Assembly (NCBI GenBank): GCA_009782775.1
Contig: WRIL01000001.1
Span: forward strand, 83,536 to 147,535
Source of the DNA: Desulfovibrionaceae bacterium
GTDB taxonomy: Bacteria > Desulfobacterota > Desulfovibrionia > Desulfovibrionales > Desulfovibrionaceae
Direction of reading: 5' to 3'
Length of the DNA stretch: 64,000 nucleotides
Part shown: positions 55,019-63,889 of the stretch, piece by piece
Layout of the letters: each line of letters opens with the position of its first letter
Position numbering within the stretch: position 1 is the stretch's first letter
Notes under the pieces: generated by a model
The model's input: only the letters and a program-made list of their open reading frames with translations
Databases searched by the model: none
Told to the model about the DNA's origin: nothing
Translations under genes and position numbers: made by a program

Positions 55019-56245
55019 TTATCCTTCGGCGGACTTGCCCAGATCAAAGGCCTCGTGCAAGGCGCGCACGGCCAGTTCAATGTATTTTTCCTCAATCAGG
55101 CAGGAGATCTTGATCTCCGAGGTACTGATCATCAGGATATTGACATTTTCCCGGGCCAGGGTTTCAAAGGCCTTGGCGGCCACGCCGGAATGATTGCGCA
55201 TGCCCACGCCGATAAGGGATACCTTGCAGACATTGGAGTCATGCAGAACCTCCATGCCCGGCATCCGACCGCGCTCTTCCTCCATCACGGCCAGGGCCTT
55301 GAGCAGATCCTTGCGCGAAACGGTGAAAGTCATGTCAGTCACCCCGTCAAGGCTGGGGTTTTGCACAATCATATCCACGGTGATGCCCGCTTGGGCCAGG
55401 GGGCCGAAGATGCCCGCAGAAACGCCGGGACGGTCCGGGCAAGCGCGCAGGGTGATGCGGGCCTGATCTTTATCCTGGGTAACGCCGGAAAGGAGCGCTT
55501 GTTCCATTTTTTTCACCTCTTTAATGAGCATGGTGCCCCTAGTCCCGGTAAAGGTGGAGCGCACATGCACGGGCACGGAATATCTCCGGGCGAATTCCAC
55601 GGAGCGTATCTCCAGTACCTTGGCCCCCATGCTGGCCATTTCCAGCATTTCGTCATAAACGATATAATCCAGCTTGCGGGCATTGGAGACAATGCCGGGG
55701 TCCGCGGTATAGACCCCTTCGACATCCGTGTAAATTTCACACATCCCGGCCTTCAGGGCGGCGGCCAGCGCCACCGCCGAGGTATCGGAACCACCTCGCC
55801 CCAAAGTGCTCACTTGGCCGGACGGGCTGATCCCCTGAAAACCGGCGACCACCAGCACATCATAGTCTTTCAGCCAAGCGCGCAGACGATCTGCCTCAAT
55901 GGAGCGGATCCTGGCCTTGCCATACTCTTCGTCGGTCAGGATGGGAATCTGGAAACCAAGGACCGAGCGGGCTTTAAGACCGTCATCCCGCAGCAACATG
56001 GCAAAAAGAGCGGCGGAGGTCTGCTCCCCGGTGGATATCAGGACATCACGCTCCGCCGGGTCCGGGTTGGAGGACCATTCTTCGGCCAGGGCCAACAGCC
56101 GGTTGGTTTCACCGGCCCGGGCCGAAAGCACCACTACCGCCTTATCAGCCCCGGCCAGACCCAGCTTGACCCTCTCCCGCACCAGGCGCATGCGCTCCAG
56201 GTTCGCCACGGAAGTTCCGCCGAATTTCTGTACCAGAATGTTCAT
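55019..56245 (-). CDS. lysC: Aspartate kinase
   Basis: 408 residues. Phosphorylates aspartate, the first step to lysine/DAP, methionine and threonine. ATG at 56245 with AAGGA. Motifs: VQKFGGTSVANLERM, STGEQTSAALFAMLL, 'FQGISPSGQVSTLGRGGSDTSAVALAAAL', and two C-terminal ACT domains (about 265-400) for feedback. Longer frames upstream are non-coding. dapF in the same cluster uses its product pathway. Confidence 0.97.
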   Translation of the reverse strand: MNILVQKFGGTSVANLERMRLVRERVKLGLAGADKAVVVLSARAGETNRLLALAEEWSSNPDPAERDVLISTGEQTSAALFAMLLRDDGLKARSVLGFQIPILTDEEYGKARIRSIEADRLRAWLKDYDVLVVAGFQGISPSGQVSTLGRGGSDTSAVALAAALKAGMCEIYTDVEGVYTADPGIVSNARKLDYIVYDEMLEMASMGAKVLEIRSVEFARRYSVPVHVRSTFTGTRGTMLIKEVKKMEQALLSGVTQDKDQARITLRACPDRPGVSAGIFGPLAQAGITVDMIVQNPSLDGVTDMTFTVSRKDLLKALAVMEEERGRMPGMEVLHDSNVCKVSLIGVGMRNHSGVAAKAFETLARENVNILMISTSEIKISCLIEEKYIELAVRALHEAFDLGKSAEG

Positions 56246-56285
56246 ATTTGTCCTTATATGAAAGGGCTGGCGCCACAAAAAATCC

Positions 56286-56795
56286 CTAAATAATTCTTCC
56301 CAAAACAGATGATTCTTTCCGCAATTTTTCAAGAAGCAGGGCCGCAACCGCGCCGCCGGGCTCAAAGACAGCCCTGCGATCATTTTGCTGTCCTGTCAAG
56401 CGGCAAAGAAGGTAATCCGGCGGGATCAGGACCGGGGGCAATTTTTCCGGCCATTCCAGGGCCAGTAGGATACCGGGGTTCAGACTGTCTTCCAGGCTCT
56501 CGGCCAGCCCTTCATCCACCACGGTTTGTTCATCAGGCAGACGGTAGAGATCAAAATGCCGCAGTTCCGGACGGGTTGGGTAAACATTGCACAAGGTGAA
56601 ACTGGGGCTCATCACCTCGGCTTCTTCCCCGCCTGGCAGATGCTCCGCCAAAAAACGGACAAGGGTGGTTTTGCCCGCGCCCATTTCTCCATGCAGTAAC
56701 AAGGGCAGGGGGGAAGATACCAGGATCGCGGCCAGGGCTTGTCCCAACCGCCGGGTATCTTCCAGGCCGGAGAGGATCAGGGACAGGGTCGTCAT
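56286..56795 (-). CDS. tsaE: tRNA t6A biosynthesis ATPase TsaE
   Basis: 169 residues. P-loop GEMGAGKTTLVR, SPSFTLCNVY, and HFDLYRLPDEQTVVDEGL mark the TsaE (YjeE) family, part of the complex that makes N6-threonylcarbamoyladenosine in tRNA. The ATG overlaps the nnr stop (ATGA), rejecting the longer frame upstream. Confidence 0.94.
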   Translation of the reverse strand: MTTLSLILSGLEDTRRLGQALAAILVSSPLPLLLHGEMGAGKTTLVRFLAEHLPGGEEAEVMSPSFTLCNVYPTRPELRHFDLYRLPDEQTVVDEGLAESLEDSLNPGILLALEWPEKLPPVLIPPDYLLCRLTGQQNDRRAVFEPGGAVAALLLEKLRKESSVLGRII

Positions 56796-58396
56796 AATTC
56801 CACGGAGGGCAGAAGTTCTTTCATGACTACCGGCAGGGCCTCGGCTAGGTCCGAGGCCAGCCCTCCGCCGGCCGGCCAAAGACGGGCGAGGATCCGGCCT
56901 GCCCGTCCATGCAGCCAGGCTCCCAGAGACGCAGCCTCTTCGCCGCTGAAGGCGCGGGCCAAGAACGCGGCGATCACCCCGGAAAGGACATCGCCGCTTC
57001 CGGCCACAGCCAGGCTGGGTTCGGCAAGTGGAAGCAGGTTCAAGGGCGCGCCCCGGCGGGCGACAAGCGTTCCCGGACCTTTAAGCAGCACGGTGGCGGC
57101 AGTGCGGGCGCAGATCCGGCCCAAGGCGGCCTCGCGCCCGGCCTGTTCTTCCAGGTCTGCCAGGATGAAAGTCCGGGAGCTTTCCGGATGGCCCATCCCT
57201 TCCAGCAGGCGGATCATCTCGCCGGGATGGGGAGTGAGCACATCTTCCGGCCGCAGCGCCTCCAGAGGGAAGGATCCGCCGGGAAACGGACGCAGTCCGT
57301 CCGCGTCCAGAACCAGGGGAGGTCTGCCGGGCAGGTTAAGCGCGGCCCGGAGCAGGGGGGGCCCGGCTTCTCCCAGACCCGGTCCCAGTACCAAGGCGGC
57401 GTTTTCTCCCAGACGCAGAATTTTTTCCGTAAGCGCGGACCAAGGCCGGCCTTGCAGGGCCTCGTTCCAATTATTTGCCTCCAGGGGTAGAGTCATGATC
57501 TCCGGGTAATGCCTGCGCCAGGGCATACAATAAGGCGCGGGGGCGGCCAGGGTGACCAGGCCGGACCCGGCGCGGGCCGCGCCCAGGGCGCTGAGCAAAG
57601 GAGCGCCCTCCAGTCCGGAAGACCCTCCCAGAACGAGGACTTTACCCTTGCGACCTTTGTGCGTGTAAGGCGAAATGGGCGGCAGGACACCCCTGGCAGG
57701 CCGGATGAGCCGCCGGAGCGGGGGGTTTTCGCTGGGAATTTTTGACGGCAGGCCGATGTCGCGCACCTTAAGCTCGCCTACATATCGGGCTGACCAAGGC
57801 AGACAGAGGCCGGGTTTGGGCGCGGCAAAGGTCACGGTGAGATCCGCCCGGACGGCCTCGGGTTCCGGACGGCCGCTCAAGCCCCCCAGGCCGGAAGGCA
57901 AATCCAGGGCCAAGATAAAAACCTTCTTCCGCCGGTTTATTACCCTGACCAGATCCAGGATCCGGCCGGCCAAGGAGCCGCGAAAACCCGCGCCCAGCAT
58001 GGCGTCCACGATAATTTCCGCCGCCGGGATTTCCAACGGCCTGGAGGGGATCTCCAACGCCTCCACTCCGGCGGATCTGGCCGCCTGCAAATGAAAAAGG
58101 GCCGGACCGGAGTATTGATCCGGCGAGGCCAAGGTAAACACCCGGACCACACAGCCGGCGTTATGCAGGTAGCGGGCAAGGACCAAACCGTCCCCACCGT
58201 TGTTGCCCTTGCCGGCCAGCACCAGGACGCGTTCCCCGGATTTCAGGCCGCGCGTTCCCTGTAAAGCCAGAAAGGCTTCCCTCCCGGCGTTCTCCATGAG
58301 CAGGTTAGGGGGAAGACCGTATTCCGCCCCGGCCAGCCTGTCCCATTCGGCCATTTCCTCCGGCGCGGGCAGGGGCATGAAGAGCCGTCCGGCCAC
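56792..58396 (-). CDS. nnr: Bifunctional NAD(P)HX epimerase/dehydratase
   Basis: 534 residues. The N-terminal YjeF epimerase domain (about 1-210, GKGNNGGDGLVLARYLHNAGC) is fused to the ADP/ATP-dependent dehydratase domain (about 225-530, VLGGSSGLEGAPLLSALGAARAGSGLVTL and AVAGSGDVLSGVIAAFLAR). Together they repair hydrated NAD(P)H. GTG start at 58396 just after ackA, with GGAG upstream; an ATG six codons in is the alternative. tsaE follows with overlap, a common pairing. Confidence 0.95.
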   Translation of the reverse strand: MAGRLFMPLPAPEEMAEWDRLAGAEYGLPPNLLMENAGREAFLALQGTRGLKSGERVLVLAGKGNNGGDGLVLARYLHNAGCVVRVFTLASPDQYSGPALFHLQAARSAGVEALEIPSRPLEIPAAEIIVDAMLGAGFRGSLAGRILDLVRVINRRKKVFILALDLPSGLGGLSGRPEPEAVRADLTVTFAAPKPGLCLPWSARYVGELKVRDIGLPSKIPSENPPLRRLIRPARGVLPPISPYTHKGRKGKVLVLGGSSGLEGAPLLSALGAARAGSGLVTLAAPAPYCMPWRRHYPEIMTLPLEANNWNEALQGRPWSALTEKILRLGENAALVLGPGLGEAGPPLLRAALNLPGRPPLVLDADGLRPFPGGSFPLEALRPEDVLTPHPGEMIRLLEGMGHPESSRTFILADLEEQAGREAALGRICARTAATVLLKGPGTLVARRGAPLNLLPLAEPSLAVAGSGDVLSGVIAAFLARAFSGEEAASLGAWLHGRAGRILARLWPAGGGLASDLAEALPVVMKELLPSVEL

Positions 58397-58399
58397 CGG

Positions 58400-59617
58400 C
58401 TATTTCTCCAGCACTTCCATGGTAGCGCGGGCGATCTCCAATTCTTCGTTGGTGGGGACGACCAGCGCCTTGACACTGGATTCTTCCCGACTGATCACGC
58501 GGGGTTCCGGGCTGCGGATCTTGTTTTTTTCCAGGTCCAGAAGCACGCCCCAACTTTCCAGCCCTTCCAGGCTGGCTCTGCGGACATCCGGATCATTTTC
58601 GCCTATGCCGGCGGTAAAGGCCAAGGCGTCCACCCTTCCCAGGCAGGCCCAAAGCGCGCCTATCTGCCGCCGAATGCTGTAACAGAGCATTTCAAAGGCC
58701 AGTTGGGCCTTGGGGTCGCCCTTTTCCTTGGCGCTATGCACGTCGCGCATGTCATTAAGACCGCACAGGGCCTTCAGGCCGCTCTCCTTGTTCAGGAGAC
58801 GGTCCACCTCGGCCGCGGCGTAACCCTTGGAAACCAGGAAAGGCACCACCGCCGGGTCCACATCGCCGCAACGGGTTCCCATGATGGTTCCGGCCAGAGG
58901 GGTGAAACCCATGCTGGTATCGACGCCCACCCCGCCCTGGATAGCGGTCAGGGAACAGCCGTTGCCCAGATGGCAGGTAATCAGGTTGAGGTCTTTCAGG
59001 GGACGTCCCAAAGTCAGGGCCGCCTGCCTGCTCACAAATTTGTGCGAGGTTCCGTGAAAACCGTAACGCCGGATGCCCAGGTCCGTATAAAATTTTTCCG
59101 GTATGGCGTAGCGGAAAGCCTTGGCCGGCATGTCCGCGTAAAATTCCGTATCAAAGACCGCCACCGAAGGCGCGCGAGGACAAAAAGCCTGAGCCACCTC
59201 AATGCCCTGCAGGTTGGCAGGGTTATGCAGGGGAGCCATATCCGCCAGGCGGGCGATGACCGCCTTTTCAGCTTCGCCTACCACACAGGCCCGGCGCATG
59301 GCCTCCCCGCCCTGCACCACCCGGTGTCCCACAGCCTTGATCTCGTCAACCCGCTCAATGACGCCGTGATCCGGGTGCATAAGCACGGCCAGCACCGCCC
59401 GGAAGGCCTCCCGATGATCCGCACAGCCTTCTTCCAGCTTTACGCTCCGCGTCTCTCCGTCCGGCAGGTATTTTTTGTGCGCCAGCGGGCTTTGCCCTTC
59501 GCCGATGCGCTCCACCAGCCCGGAACAGAGCAGCCGGCCGCCGCCCCCCCCGCTTTCCATGTCCAGAAGCTGGTACTTGAAAGAGGAACTGCCGCAATTC
59601 ACTACCAAAACAATCAT
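58400..59617 (-). CDS. ackA: Acetate kinase
   Basis: 405 residues. Interconverts acetyl phosphate + ADP and acetate + ATP. Motifs: VNCGSSSFKYQLLDM, HRVVQGGEAM, YRRYGFHGTSHKFVS, and TGIGENDPDVRR. ATG with GGCGGAC upstream. Phosphotransacetylase is not adjacent. First gene of the long minus-strand cluster. Confidence 0.97.
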   Translation of the reverse strand: MIVLVVNCGSSSFKYQLLDMESGGGGGRLLCSGLVERIGEGQSPLAHKKYLPDGETRSVKLEEGCADHREAFRAVLAVLMHPDHGVIERVDEIKAVGHRVVQGGEAMRRACVVGEAEKAVIARLADMAPLHNPANLQGIEVAQAFCPRAPSVAVFDTEFYADMPAKAFRYAIPEKFYTDLGIRRYGFHGTSHKFVSRQAALTLGRPLKDLNLITCHLGNGCSLTAIQGGVGVDTSMGFTPLAGTIMGTRCGDVDPAVVPFLVSKGYAAAEVDRLLNKESGLKALCGLNDMRDVHSAKEKGDPKAQLAFEMLCYSIRRQIGALWACLGRVDALAFTAGIGENDPDVRRASLEGLESWGVLLDLEKNKIRSPEPRVISREESSVKALVVPTNEELEIARATMEVLEK

Positions 59618-59752
59618 CTTTCGTCCGCCTTGTTAGGTTCTCCGCCGGATGGCCGGAAAAGCTTAAGGGAAAATAATCCCCCGTTATCTTGAGGCGTCTA
59701 TATAACATAAGCCGGATACAGGGCAAGAACGAGACTGATAAACCCACTACCC

Positions 59753-59774
59753 GGCCTTGCCAAAAAGCAAGGCC
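59753..59774 (+). other. 8-bp hairpin upstream of exonuclease gene
   Basis: GGCCTTGC (59753-59760) pairs perfectly with 59767-59774 around CAAAAA. It lies in the divergent ackA/xth region, which otherwise shows no clear promoter to me. No U-tract follows. Confidence 0.4.
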
Positions 59775-59831
59775 CCGCGTAAGGTGTGCCCGGATGAAGC
59801 AGCCATCGGCATGCCCATCCGGAAACGGATT

Positions 59832-60596
59832 ATGAAGTTATACTCCTGGAATGTAAACGGCTTTCGCGCCCTATGCGCCAAGCCGGACTGGCGCCGCTTC
59901 ATGAAGGCGGACGCGGATATCATCGGTCTGCAGGAAACCAAGGCCGAAGAAGAACAGGTTCCCCCAGACGAACGCCAGCCCACGGGCTGCCATGCCTATT
60001 GGCTCTCCGCCGTCCGGCGGGGATATTCCGGGGTGTCCGTGTTTTCAAGGCCCGAACCCCTGGCGATCACACGCGAATTGCCCCTTCCGGCCTGGCAGGG
60101 CGAAGGACGCCTCCTGCATCTGGAATACCCGTCCTTTCATTACCTGAACGTGTATTTCCCCAACGGGCAGAACGGAGAAGAGCGCCTGGTCTATAAAATG
60201 GGCTACTACGACGCCTTTCTGGATTTCGCCCAAGCCCTGCGGCGGAATAAACCTCTGGTGGTCTGCGGTGACTTCAACACCGCCCACCGGGCCATTGACC
60301 TGGCCCGTCCCAAGGAAAACGAGAATACTTCAGGCTTTCTGCCGCAGGAGCGGGCCTGGCTGGACAAATTCACGGCCGCCGGCTTTGTGGATACCTTCCG
60401 CCTGCTGCACCCGGAGGAGGCCGGGGCCTATTCCTGGTGGTCCTTCCGCATGCGGGCCAGGGACAGGAATGTGGGCTGGCGCATTGATTATTTTTTTGTT
60501 TCCGCCGAGCTGGCTCCCAAGGTGCGCCGGGCCTGGATCGAACCCGGAATCACCGGCTCGGATCACTGTCCTGTAGGCCTGGAACTGGATCTTTGA
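59832..60596 (+). CDS. xth: Exodeoxyribonuclease III
   Basis: 254 residues. Mg-dependent AP endonuclease / 3'-5' exonuclease of base excision repair. Family motifs: YSWNVNGFRAL at the start, IGLQETKAEEEQVP, VCGDFNTAHRAIDL, and SDHCPVGLEL at the end. ATG at 59832 chosen because it places the conserved MKLYSWNVNG first; two further in-frame ATGs lie upstream. Confidence 0.95.
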   Translation: MKLYSWNVNGFRALCAKPDWRRFMKADADIIGLQETKAEEEQVPPDERQPTGCHAYWLSAVRRGYSGVSVFSRPEPLAITRELPLPAWQGEGRLLHLEYPSFHYLNVYFPNGQNGEERLVYKMGYYDAFLDFAQALRRNKPLVVCGDFNTAHRAIDLARPKENENTSGFLPQERAWLDKFTAAGFVDTFRLLHPEEAGAYSWWSFRMRARDRNVGWRIDYFFVSAELAPKVRRAWIEPGITGSDHCPVGLELDL

Positions 60597-60608
60597 GTTG
60601 GAGCAATA

Positions 60609-62081
60609 ATGCGGGATGATTTTGACGTCTTGATTGTCGGGGGCGGTCCGGCCGGACTTTTTGCGGCCTATTGGCTGCTGCTCAATACTTCCTTGCGGGT
60701 CTGCCTGGTGGATCGCGGCTTGCCGGTACGGGAGCGGCGTTGTCCTTTGGTCATCAAGGCCCAGGCTCCAAAGCGGAAATCTTCCCCAAAAAACCTTGAG
60801 GAATCCTCTCCGCGAGTGGCCCCGGCCAACCAATGCCTGCACTGCAAACCGGCCTGCCATATCCTACACGGCCTTGGCGGAGCCGGACTTTTTTCCGACG
60901 GCAAGCTCAATTTCATCCATAAGCTGGGCAAGAGCGATTTAACGCAGTTCATGCCCGTTCCCGCGGCCATCAGCCTGATCGAAGAAACTGAAGACATTTT
61001 CAACCGTTTCGGAATGGATGGACCGGCCTATCCCAGCGACAAGGCGGCGGCCGAGAACCTGCGCCAGCAATCCAGAATCCAGGGTCTGGATCTCCTGCTC
61101 ATCCGTCAGAAGCACTTGGGCAGCGATCTTTTGCCGGCGCACATTGACCGGATGTGTTCATTTCTGCTGGAGGCAGGCCTGGAACTGCGCCCCGGTGAAA
61201 ACGTGCTGGAGATCGTGGTGGAAGACGGGCGAGCGGGCGGCGCGCGCACCGACAAGGGCGAAATCCGGGCCAAGGCGGTTATCCTGGCCCCCGGACGTGG
61301 GGGCGCGGACTGGATGATGACCCTGGCCTCCCGCTTCAAACTCCGGATCAGTCAGCGGGACATTGAGGTGGGCGTGCGGGTGGAGGTGCCCAGAGAGATC
61401 CTGGAGGCCATCACCGGGATCATCTACGATCCGACCTTTTTTGTGCGCACCGGGGGGCATGACGATCAGGCCAGAACCTTCTGCACCAACCCGGCGGGTT
61501 TTGTCAGCCTGGAAAATTACGCCAAATTCGCCTGCGTCAACGGGTACTCCCTGAAACACAGCAAGTCCGACAATTCCAATTTCGCCTTTCTGTCCAAGGT
61601 CATCCTGGCTGACCCGGTGTCAAACAGCCACAACTACGGCGAGGCCATCGGCAGCCTATCCGCGCTCATCGGCGGCGGTAAACCCCTGTTGCAGCGTTTC
61701 GGGGATCTCAAGCGCGGACGCCGCTCCACCTGGCCGCGCATCAATGACGGCCGCCTCGTTCCCACTCTGCGGGAGGTCACTCCGGGCGACATCAGCCTGG
61801 CTCTGCCTGGCCGCATCCTCAATAACCTGGTGGACGGACTGGAGCAGCTTAACAAAATCATCCCAGGGGTGACCAACGAGGAAACCCTGCTCTATGCCCC
61901 GGAAATAAAATTCTTCTCCTCCCAGGTGAAAACGGATGAACACCTGGAGACTTCCGTGGGCGGACTCTTTGTTGCCGGCGACGGCCCGGGCGTTTCCGGC
62001 AACATCGTGGCCGCGGCGGCCACCGGCCTCATCCCGGCCAAAAGAATAGGGGAAGTTCTGCGGTCCACGCGGACGATCTGA
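60609..62081 (+). CDS. FAD-dependent dehydrogenase (COG2509-like)
   Basis: 490 residues. N-terminal FAD-binding Rossmann motif VLIVGGGPAGLFAAYWLL. A Cys-containing segment (NQCLHCKPACHILHGLGGAGLFSDGKLN) follows. The C-terminal FAD loop is GGLFVAGDGPGVSGNIVAAAATG. It matches the uncharacterised FAD-dependent dehydrogenase group. Substrate unknown. It starts 12 bases after the exonuclease gene and is followed 18 bases later by the cytidylyltransferase. Confidence 0.88.
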   Translation: MRDDFDVLIVGGGPAGLFAAYWLLLNTSLRVCLVDRGLPVRERRCPLVIKAQAPKRKSSPKNLEESSPRVAPANQCLHCKPACHILHGLGGAGLFSDGKLNFIHKLGKSDLTQFMPVPAAISLIEETEDIFNRFGMDGPAYPSDKAAAENLRQQSRIQGLDLLLIRQKHLGSDLLPAHIDRMCSFLLEAGLELRPGENVLEIVVEDGRAGGARTDKGEIRAKAVILAPGRGGADWMMTLASRFKLRISQRDIEVGVRVEVPREILEAITGIIYDPTFFVRTGGHDDQARTFCTNPAGFVSLENYAKFACVNGYSLKHSKSDNSNFAFLSKVILADPVSNSHNYGEAIGSLSALIGGGKPLLQRFGDLKRGRRSTWPRINDGRLVPTLREVTPGDISLALPGRILNNLVDGLEQLNKIIPGVTNEETLLYAPEIKFFSSQVKTDEHLETSVGGLFVAGDGPGVSGNIVAAAATGLIPAKRIGEVLRSTRTI

Positions 62082-62099
62082 CATTCAGGAGCTTTCCAG

Positions 62100-62558
62100 G
62101 TGGCTGAAAAAGAAAAGAGAATCCTGGTGGACATGTCGGCCACCCTCCTACATCACGGGCATGTGCGCCTTCTGCGCGCGGCCGCAGGCCTTGGACGGGT
62201 GGTGGTGGCCCTGACCACTGATGAAGAAGTGGAAAAGACCAAGGGCTATAAACCGGAGCTTTCTTATGAAGAACGCCGGGAAATCCTGGAAAGCATCCGC
62301 TATGTGGGTGAAGTCGTGCCCGCCCCCTGGCTGATTGACGAAGATTTCCTGCGACAGCACGACTGCGATCTCCTGGTGCACGGCGCGGATAATTCCAACC
62401 TTGTCCCGGAGGAAAAACTGGCGATCTTTCCCCGGACTGAGGGCGTCAGCAGTGCGGATTTGCGTCGGCGGGTGCTGGACGCGCTAACCTCCGCCAACCT
62501 GAACCGCGATCCGGCCAGCGCTCCGGACGTTCCCCCCGTCCGCCCATTGAAGCCATAA
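62100..62558 (+). CDS. TagD-like nucleotidyltransferase
   Basis: 152 residues, GTG start with AGGAG upstream. HxGH-type site (LLHHGHVRLLRAAA) near residue 18-21, ALTTDEEVEKTKGYKPELSYEERREIL, and RTEGVSSADLRRR match glycerol-3-phosphate cytidylyltransferases and ADP-heptose synthase C-domains. It would form CDP-glycerol or a related activated sugar/alcohol. Paired with the glycerophosphotransferase 17 bases downstream. Confidence 0.85.
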   Translation: MAEKEKRILVDMSATLLHHGHVRLLRAAAGLGRVVVALTTDEEVEKTKGYKPELSYEERREILESIRYVGEVVPAPWLIDEDFLRQHDCDLLVHGADNSNLVPEEKLAIFPRTEGVSSADLRRRVLDALTSANLNRDPASAPDVPPVRPLKP

Positions 62559-62575
62559 AAAGAGTTCCAGCCGAA

Positions 62576-63889
62576 ATGATAAAAAAACTGAAAATCCTGT
62601 TTCCGGCAACTCTTTTCTCGCTGGCTTTTCCTTCTCCAGCCTTAGCTTATCTGGATCCTGGCACAGGCAGCATGCTGGTTTCCGCCCTGGTTGGGCTCGC
62701 GGCTACCCTGTTCTTCCTGCTGAAAAGTTCATGGTACAAGCTCCTGTCCCTGTCTTACCGCCTTCTGGGACAGAGTCCGCCCCAAAGTCCCGGCGGCCTG
62801 GTCTTTTACTCCGAAGGGCGGCAGTACTGGACTACTTTCCAGCCGGTGCTGGAAGAGCTTGAGGCCCGCGGCGAAGCCGTCCTTTACCTGAGTTCTGATG
62901 AACAAGATCCCGGGCTGCGCCGGGAATGGCGACATATTTCCACCCGTTGCCTGGGCATGGGCAACCGTGGTTTCGCGGCCTTGAACATGCTGGAGGCGGA
63001 GATCTGCGTCATGACCACCCCCGGCCTGGATGTATTGCAAATCCGCCGCTCGCCGGGGGTAAAACATTACGCCCACCTGGTGCATGCCGTCACCGACATG
63101 GCCTACTACAAGCTCTATGCCTTTGATTATTTCGACAGCGTGCTCTGCGCCGGACCGCACCAACTGGCCAGTCTGCGCCACCTGGAAAAAATCCGCGGCC
63201 TGCCCCTCAAACAACTGCTGGAAACCGGCTGCTGTTACATGGACGCGCTGGCGGAAGAACTGGACAATTTGGGGACGGGCGCCCCAATCCCCCGAACCCC
63301 CGCATCATTTTCCAGCCGCCGCCTGCTCATCGCCCCCACCTGGGGGAACAACGGGCTGTTCAACCGTTTCGGGCTGGATCTTATCCTGCCGTTGCTGGAG
63401 GCCGGGCACAGCCTTTGCCTGCGTCCCCACCCCCAAAGTTTCATCTCGGAAAAACCGCTGCTGGGTAAACTGCGCACGGCCCTGGAAGGCAAAAATGTTT
63501 GCTGGGATGAGCGCCCCGGCCCGCTGGAGGCCATGCTGGAGGCGGACGCGCTCATCTCCGACCTTTCAGGCATTGTCTTTGACTATGCCTTTATTCTGGA
63601 GCGCCCGGCCATCACCGTGGATTTTGAACCGGATCCGAGGGGCAAAGAAGCGGCGGACCTGCCCTGGAAGGCCTGGGAACTTGAAGTGCTGCCGGATTTG
63701 GGCGGACGAATCCGGCCGGAAGATATCGCGAGTCTGCCGGAAATCCTGGCCGCCTTGCCGGATCCGCGTGAATTCGTCGCCCGCATGCGCGCTTTGCGTG
63801 AAAAAAGCCTGTTCAATTTCAGGCGAAGCGGAGCGGTAGCCGCGGATCAGCTTCTGGAGCTGCGCCAGAGGCTGCGCGAGGAAACCTGA
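62576..63889 (+). CDS. CDP-glycerol glycerophosphotransferase-like protein (TagB/F)
   Basis: 437 residues. The N-terminus has a signal/anchor helix and the YLDPGTGSM motif, then a second membrane segment. The rest fits the TagB/TagF glycerophosphotransferase family (APTWGNNGLFNRFGLDLI, LRPHPQSF, ADALISDLSGIVFDYAFILERPAITVDFEP). In Gram-positives these polymerise glycerol phosphate on teichoic acid; here it more likely builds a phosphoglycerol- or polyol-phosphate-decorated surface glycan. The product is not known. Confidence 0.85.
   Translation: MIKKLKILFPATLFSLAFPSPALAYLDPGTGSMLVSALVGLAATLFFLLKSSWYKLLSLSYRLLGQSPPQSPGGLVFYSEGRQYWTTFQPVLEELEARGEAVLYLSSDEQDPGLRREWRHISTRCLGMGNRGFAALNMLEAEICVMTTPGLDVLQIRRSPGVKHYAHLVHAVTDMAYYKLYAFDYFDSVLCAGPHQLASLRHLEKIRGLPLKQLLETGCCYMDALAEELDNLGTGAPIPRTPASFSSRRLLIAPTWGNNGLFNRFGLDLILPLLEAGHSLCLRPHPQSFISEKPLLGKLRTALEGKNVCWDERPGPLEAMLEADALISDLSGIVFDYAFILERPAITVDFEPDPRGKEAADLPWKAWELEVLPDLGGRIRPEDIASLPEILAALPDPREFVARMRALREKSLFNFRRSGAVAADQLLELRQRLREET

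Noticed and set aside
54482..56293. 603-codon plus-strand frame across era and lysC
   Set aside because: It crosses two complete essential genes on the other strand and contains no recognisable domain.
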